IMG/VR virus record: IMGVR_UViG_3300013307_000013
Coordinates: 1-40,492 of that record
DNA: 40,492 bases
Source: a virus
Strand: one strand, 5' to 3'
Shown: positions 38,355 to 40,492 of the stretch, piece by piece
How positions within the stretch are numbered: position 1 is the first letter of the stretch
How the letters are laid out: every line of letters begins with the position of its first letter
Notes under the pieces: generated by a model
Seen by the model: the letters and a program-made list of their open reading frames with translations, nothing else
Databases searched by the model: none
What the model was told of the DNA's origin: nothing
Made by a program: the position numbers and the translations under genes

Positions 38355-38632
38355 CAGACGTGGAAGTAGTGGTTGGGCGACACCGTCCAGTAGATCGGGA
38401 CGATGAAGCACGTGATGGGGCCGAGGATGATCCAGGCGAACAGCCACGAGTGACCGCGCTGGTTCCTCACGTACTGGGCACGGTCCCGAGCCTGCTTCAC
38501 CGGCTTCTGCGCGTGACGCGGCTGGCCGTTGTGCGACGAGGACTGACCCTGGTTGACCACGTGATCCCACGCCGACTTCGGCGGGTAGTAGTCAAGCGAT
38601 TGACCGTCGGGGTTAACCGGAGGAATGGACAT
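38354..38632 (-). CDS. Small membrane protein, first leftward gene
   Basis: A 92-aa protein with a polar, Gln/Ser/His-rich N-terminal 60 residues and one transmembrane helix (about 62-84, from HSWLFAWIILG to YWTV) near the C terminus. AGAAAGAAG precedes ATG 38632. It is the first gene after the leftward promoter at 38675-38703. The function is unknown. Confidence 0.68.
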   Translation of the reverse strand: MSIPPVNPDGQSLDYYPPKSAWDHVVNQGQSSSHNGQPRHAQKPVKQARDRAQYVRNQRGHSWLFAWIILGPITCFIVPIYWTVSPNHYFHV

Positions 38633-38674
38633 GTTAATTCTTCTTTCTGTGGGGAGCCGGTTGGCGTTGGCCCC

Positions 38675-38703
38675 ACGTTAGCACCACGCAGCCCGCAGCG
38701 CAA
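38675..38703 (-). promoter_or_regulatory. Leftward promoter TTGCGC-17-TAACGT
   Basis: Read leftward, TTGCGC (38698-38703) and TAACGT (38675-38680) are 17 bp apart with TGC just before the -10, about 43 bases before ATG 38632. It is the most upstream start seen for the leftward genes, back to back with the rightward early promoter. Confidence 0.6.
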
Positions 38704-38933
38704 CACACAAGCGAAACTTCGCAACTACCCAAGCGCCGAGCCAGTCAGCGTGATGTGCGCGAGCGGGCCTTCAGGCCCGAGCGAGCGTGCATCCCTCCGG
38801 AGCTGCTGTGCGGTAGGCGCGGTTGACGGAGTGAGCGCAGTGTCTCCACATCAACCCACCCTCGCTTAGCCCTGAGGGCTAGCTCGGGTTGTAAGGGTGT
38901 GTTTATCTCTAAGATAGCGCGTGCGCCCGCGCG

Positions 38934-38989
38934 TATAAGTACCTATAGGGGATTGGTTCTTGATGGTTGCACTATAAGTACCTATAGGG
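38934..38989. promoter_or_regulatory. Duplicated 17-bp operator-like repeat
   Basis: TATAAGTACCTATAGGG occurs at 38934-38950 and again at 38973-38989, exactly 39 bp apart. Each copy holds the near-palindrome TATA-A-GTAC-C-TATA. The second copy fills the spacer between the -35 and -10 of the early promoter, and the first lies 16 bp upstream of the -35. A bound repressor would block this promoter; 39 bp is close to four helical turns, so two bound dimers would face the same side. No other copies were noticed in the window. Confidence 0.7.
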
Positions 38990-38996
38990 CTAAGCT
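38967..38996 (+). promoter_or_regulatory. Main rightward early promoter TTGCAC-18-TAAGCT
   Basis: The -35 TTGCAC (38967-38972) and -10 TAAGCT (38991-38996) have an 18-bp spacer made up of the second operator-like repeat. A leader of about 130 bases leads to ATG 39132. It probably drives the genes from 39132 across the window ends into the base-hypermodification gene at 79. Confidence 0.7.
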
Positions 38997-39131
38997 GGCC
39001 ACAAGCTGCTGGGAGGCGGCGCAGGAACAGGTTCTATTGACTACCTGATAGTAGACAGAAGCGAACCGATGAGGCCTGGTCTAACCTCCCAGCAGCCCAG
39101 TCACACTAAACCGGACGCCTGAGGAGGCACC

Positions 39132-39404
39132 ATGCGCAACATGACCAACGTCGAACTTTCCAACCGCGTCAAGGTCGGTGACCACTTCTACGACATGGAC
39201 GTCAGGAACACGGACCGGGGCAAGACCGGCAAGGCACGGCCGAAGTATCGCGAGGTCGAGATTGTGGCCCTGCCCACGCTGAGCAGCCAGGGCGTGATGC
39301 GCGTCGTCAAGGCGCCCAAGGCGCCGCACACGATCGGCAAGCTGCGGCGATTCACCTACAGCAAGCTCGTGGACAACTACGTGCCGAAGGGTCTGGTCGG
39401 CTGA
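39132..39404 (+). CDS. Hypothetical early protein
   Basis: A 90-aa basic protein with a strong ribosome site (GAGGAGGCACC-ATG), the first gene of the operator-controlled early operon. It has MTNVELSNRVKVGDHFYDMD, then KYREVEIVALPTLSSQ and IGKLRRFTYSKLVDNYV. Mostly beta strands with basic patches; it might bind nucleic acid. No family is recognised. Its stop overlaps the next start. Confidence 0.65.
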   Translation: MRNMTNVELSNRVKVGDHFYDMDVRNTDRGKTGKARPKYREVEIVALPTLSSQGVMRVVKAPKAPHTIGKLRRFTYSKLVDNYVPKGLVG

Positions 39405-39820
39405 TGGAAGGCTCGATGTACGAATGCCGCGTAGACGAGGACTCGCCGTGGAGATTCTGCTACGCCGATCACTGCGGCAACGAGCGTCGCATCAGTGAGC
39501 GAGTGGACCCGCTGATTCGGCTGGAATACTATCGGGAAAAGCTGGAAGCCGGCGAGGAGCTGAACGACCTGGAGCGCGCTGACCTGGACGCCTTGACCGA
39601 GATGATGGCCGAGATGGTGCGGCAATTCGTGGAGGTCGTCAAGCGTGAGCTGGCGCCTGCCCTGGAGAAGTTCGCCAAGCTGTTCAACGAAGCGCTGGCC
39701 AGCATCCAAGAAACGGTCAAGAAGTCTGACATCCAGATGATCCTCAACGCTTCCAGCCAGGTCACAGCCACACTGCCCCCGGAGCTGCGCCCCTCTTCCC
39801 GTTGGGAGGACAGGTCGTGA
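39404..39820 (+). CDS. Hypothetical early protein with long helix
   Basis: A 138-aa protein with Cys/His in the first 30 residues (MYECRVDEDSPWRFCYADHC) and a long, probably coiled-coil, helix from about 42 to 110 (YYREKLEAGEELNDLERADL and on). ATG 39404 overlaps the preceding stop. No family is recognised. Confidence 0.65.
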   Translation: MEGSMYECRVDEDSPWRFCYADHCGNERRISERVDPLIRLEYYREKLEAGEELNDLERADLDALTEMMAEMVRQFVEVVKRELAPALEKFAKLFNEALASIQETVKKSDIQMILNASSQVTATLPPELRPSSRWEDRS

Positions 39821-40080
39821 ACATGCGTGAGGCCTTCAGGGATACCCTTAGTCTGGCCTGGCAGCGCGGCATGCATTTCAAGGACGAGGAACTACAGCCT
39901 GAGCTGACGTATCAGCACCTTGTAGTGATGCATGACGAATTCGCCCTGCATCCGGAGCGATTCAGCGACGCGAAGCTGGGCAGGTGGCTCGGGTGGGCTC
40001 AGGCGGCAGTCGTCGCAGCAGGGTGCGCTACTCTGGAGGAGATGAAACAGATCAACTTCAAGTGGCGGGACACGCAATGA
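39817..40080 (+). CDS. Hypothetical early protein
   Basis: An 87-aa helical protein. GTG 39817 overlaps the previous stop (GTGA) and has GGGAGGACAGGTC upstream; an in-frame TTG at 39802 lies within that ribosome site. It contains FRDTLSLAWQRGMHF and LGRWLGWAQAAVVAAGCATL, a pattern of small helical phage proteins with a conserved Trp/Gly region. No family is recognised. Confidence 0.65.
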   Translation: MNMREAFRDTLSLAWQRGMHFKDEELQPELTYQHLVVMHDEFALHPERFSDAKLGRWLGWAQAAVVAAGCATLEEMKQINFKWRDTQ

Positions 40081-40448
40081 ACCAAGATCGACGCATGGTG
40101 GGCAAGGTGCTGATCGAGCTGCTGACCGAAGGCAGCATCAACGGCGAGATCAGCGACAAGGCGCACGAAGTCATCGGCGAGACGCTGGCCCACCTGCACA
40201 AGTCCGAGTATCATCAGCTGCGAACTCAGGAGAAGTACGAAGGCAAGAACACCAGCACCGACAAGCAGGTGGCCATCTGCCGCATCGCCATGCCTGCGTT
40301 GGAGTCCGCGCTGCGGGCCTACAACAGTGACGACTTCCAGGAGTGCGTCACGCAGGTCAAGCTCGCCACCGAGACGGACGGCATTCCGCCCAGGGTGAAG
40401 CGAGCTGCGCGGGCCAAGAAAGCCATCGCTCACACGAGGGGGAACTGA
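40077..40448 (+). CDS. Hypothetical early protein, last gene before the hypermodification gene
   Basis: A 123-aa helical protein starting at ATG 40077 (overlapping the preceding stop) and ending with an Arg/Lys/Ala-rich tail. Residues about 1-50 are acidic helices (MVGKVLIELLTEGSINGEI) and 55-100 include DKQVAICRIAMPALESALRA. Its stop overlaps the start of the base-hypermodification gene (40448, the same as 79). No family is recognised. Confidence 0.65.
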   Translation: MNQDRRMVGKVLIELLTEGSINGEISDKAHEVIGETLAHLHKSEYHQLRTQEKYEGKNTSTDKQVAICRIAMPALESALRAYNSDDFQECVTQVKLATETDGIPPRVKRAARAKKAIAHTRGN

Positions 40449-40492
40449 TGCGCCTGGACAGCGTAGACACCGTGGTGAACTTCGCCAAAGCA
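40370..40492. repeat. Terminal direct repeat, right copy (circular overlap)
   Basis: Exact copy of bases 1-123. It contains the last 79 bases of the gene ending at 40448 and the first 45 bases of the gene that is complete at 79-954. Confidence 0.95.
40448..40492 (+). CDS. 5' start of the base-hypermodification gene (duplicate of 79-123)
   Basis: The first 15 codons of the gene that is complete at 79-954, present again because the window repeats its first 123 bases. It confirms that on the circular genome the early operon continues without a break from 40448 into the hypermodification block. Confidence 0.9.
   Translation, partial: MRLDSVDTVVNFAKA

Larger units (their letters stand above)
38641..39131. 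other. Divergent control region with cruciform-forming repeats
   Basis: A 490-bp gap with no convincing gene, between the leftward late and rightward early transcription units. It holds the leftward promoter, CGGGCCT/AGGCCCG (38764-38779), a 7-bp palindrome TAGCCCT-G-AGGGCTA (38867-38881) nested within CAACCC/GGGTTG (38852-38891), the duplicated operator-like repeat and the rightward promoter. It is the obvious candidate for transcription control and possibly for a replication origin. Confidence 0.65.

Noticed and set aside
1-40492. Integrase, excisionase or immunity repressor
   Set aside because: No serine or tyrosine recombinase signature or CI-like repressor was recognised in any frame; the winged-helix protein at 999 is too generic to call a repressor.
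1-40492. CRISPR arrays, insertion sequences or transposases
   Set aside because: No regularly spaced repeats with unique spacers, no transposase motifs and no paired terminal inverted repeats were seen; the only long exact repeats are the 123-bp ends and the 17-bp operator pair.

Overview
This window is a complete, circularly closed genome of a tailed phage with siphovirus gene order. Bases 1-123 are repeated exactly at 40370-40492, so the unique unit is 40,369 bp and the two ends fall inside one gene cluster. The moderately high G+C content, frequent GTG starts, promoters placed directly on start codons (leaderless mRNAs), a LysA-type endolysin with an M15 peptidase and a collagen-like lysis-region protein all point to an actinobacterial host. 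There is no lysin B, which argues mildly against a mycolic-acid-containing host. No integrase, excisionase or immunity repressor was recognised, so a lytic life style is the simplest reading. Host genus cannot be decided from the sequence.

Layout. (1) 38967-40492 and 79-16939, rightward: an early/replication arm read from a promoter that carries a duplicated operator-like repeat and continues across the window ends. (2) 79-6294: a DNA-hypermodification block with a HhH/HMUDK-helical base-hypermodification protein, a T4-like dCMP hydroxymethylase, a TET-associated-type glycosyltransferase, a P-loop deoxynucleotide kinase and a MazG-like NTP pyrophosphohydrolase. (3) 6678-15561: an SF2 helicase, a basic-tailed protein, a tRNA-like gene, a family A DNA polymerase, a Cas4/RecB-like nuclease, a Sak4-like RecA-fold ATPase, an acidic SSB-like protein, a VRR-NUC nuclease and a primase-helicase. 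(4) 15659-16939: small early genes. (5) 16940-17111: a convergent terminator region. (6) 38632 down to 17112, leftward: two small leading genes, terminase, portal, MuF, scaffold, capsid, connectors, tail tube, frameshifted tail chaperones, tape measure, tail tip and receptor-binding proteins, then lysis genes. One rightward moron (32528-32860) sits inside this late region.

How it fits together. The block at 79-6294 resembles, by function, the T4 route to modified cytosine: make hydroxymethyl-dCMP (gp42-like), phosphorylate it (kinase), remove the unmodified triphosphate (MazG-fold enzyme, the fold of T4 gp56), polymerise, then glycosylate the DNA. The hydroxymethylase has Asp at the position that is Asn in thymidylate synthase, which predicts cytosine rather than uracil as the substrate. 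The glycosyltransferase and the HhH/HMUDK-helical protein belong to families usually met in TET/JBP or thymidine-hypermodification systems. Their pairing with a nucleotide-level dCMP hydroxymethylase and no visible TET enzyme is the most interesting feature here.
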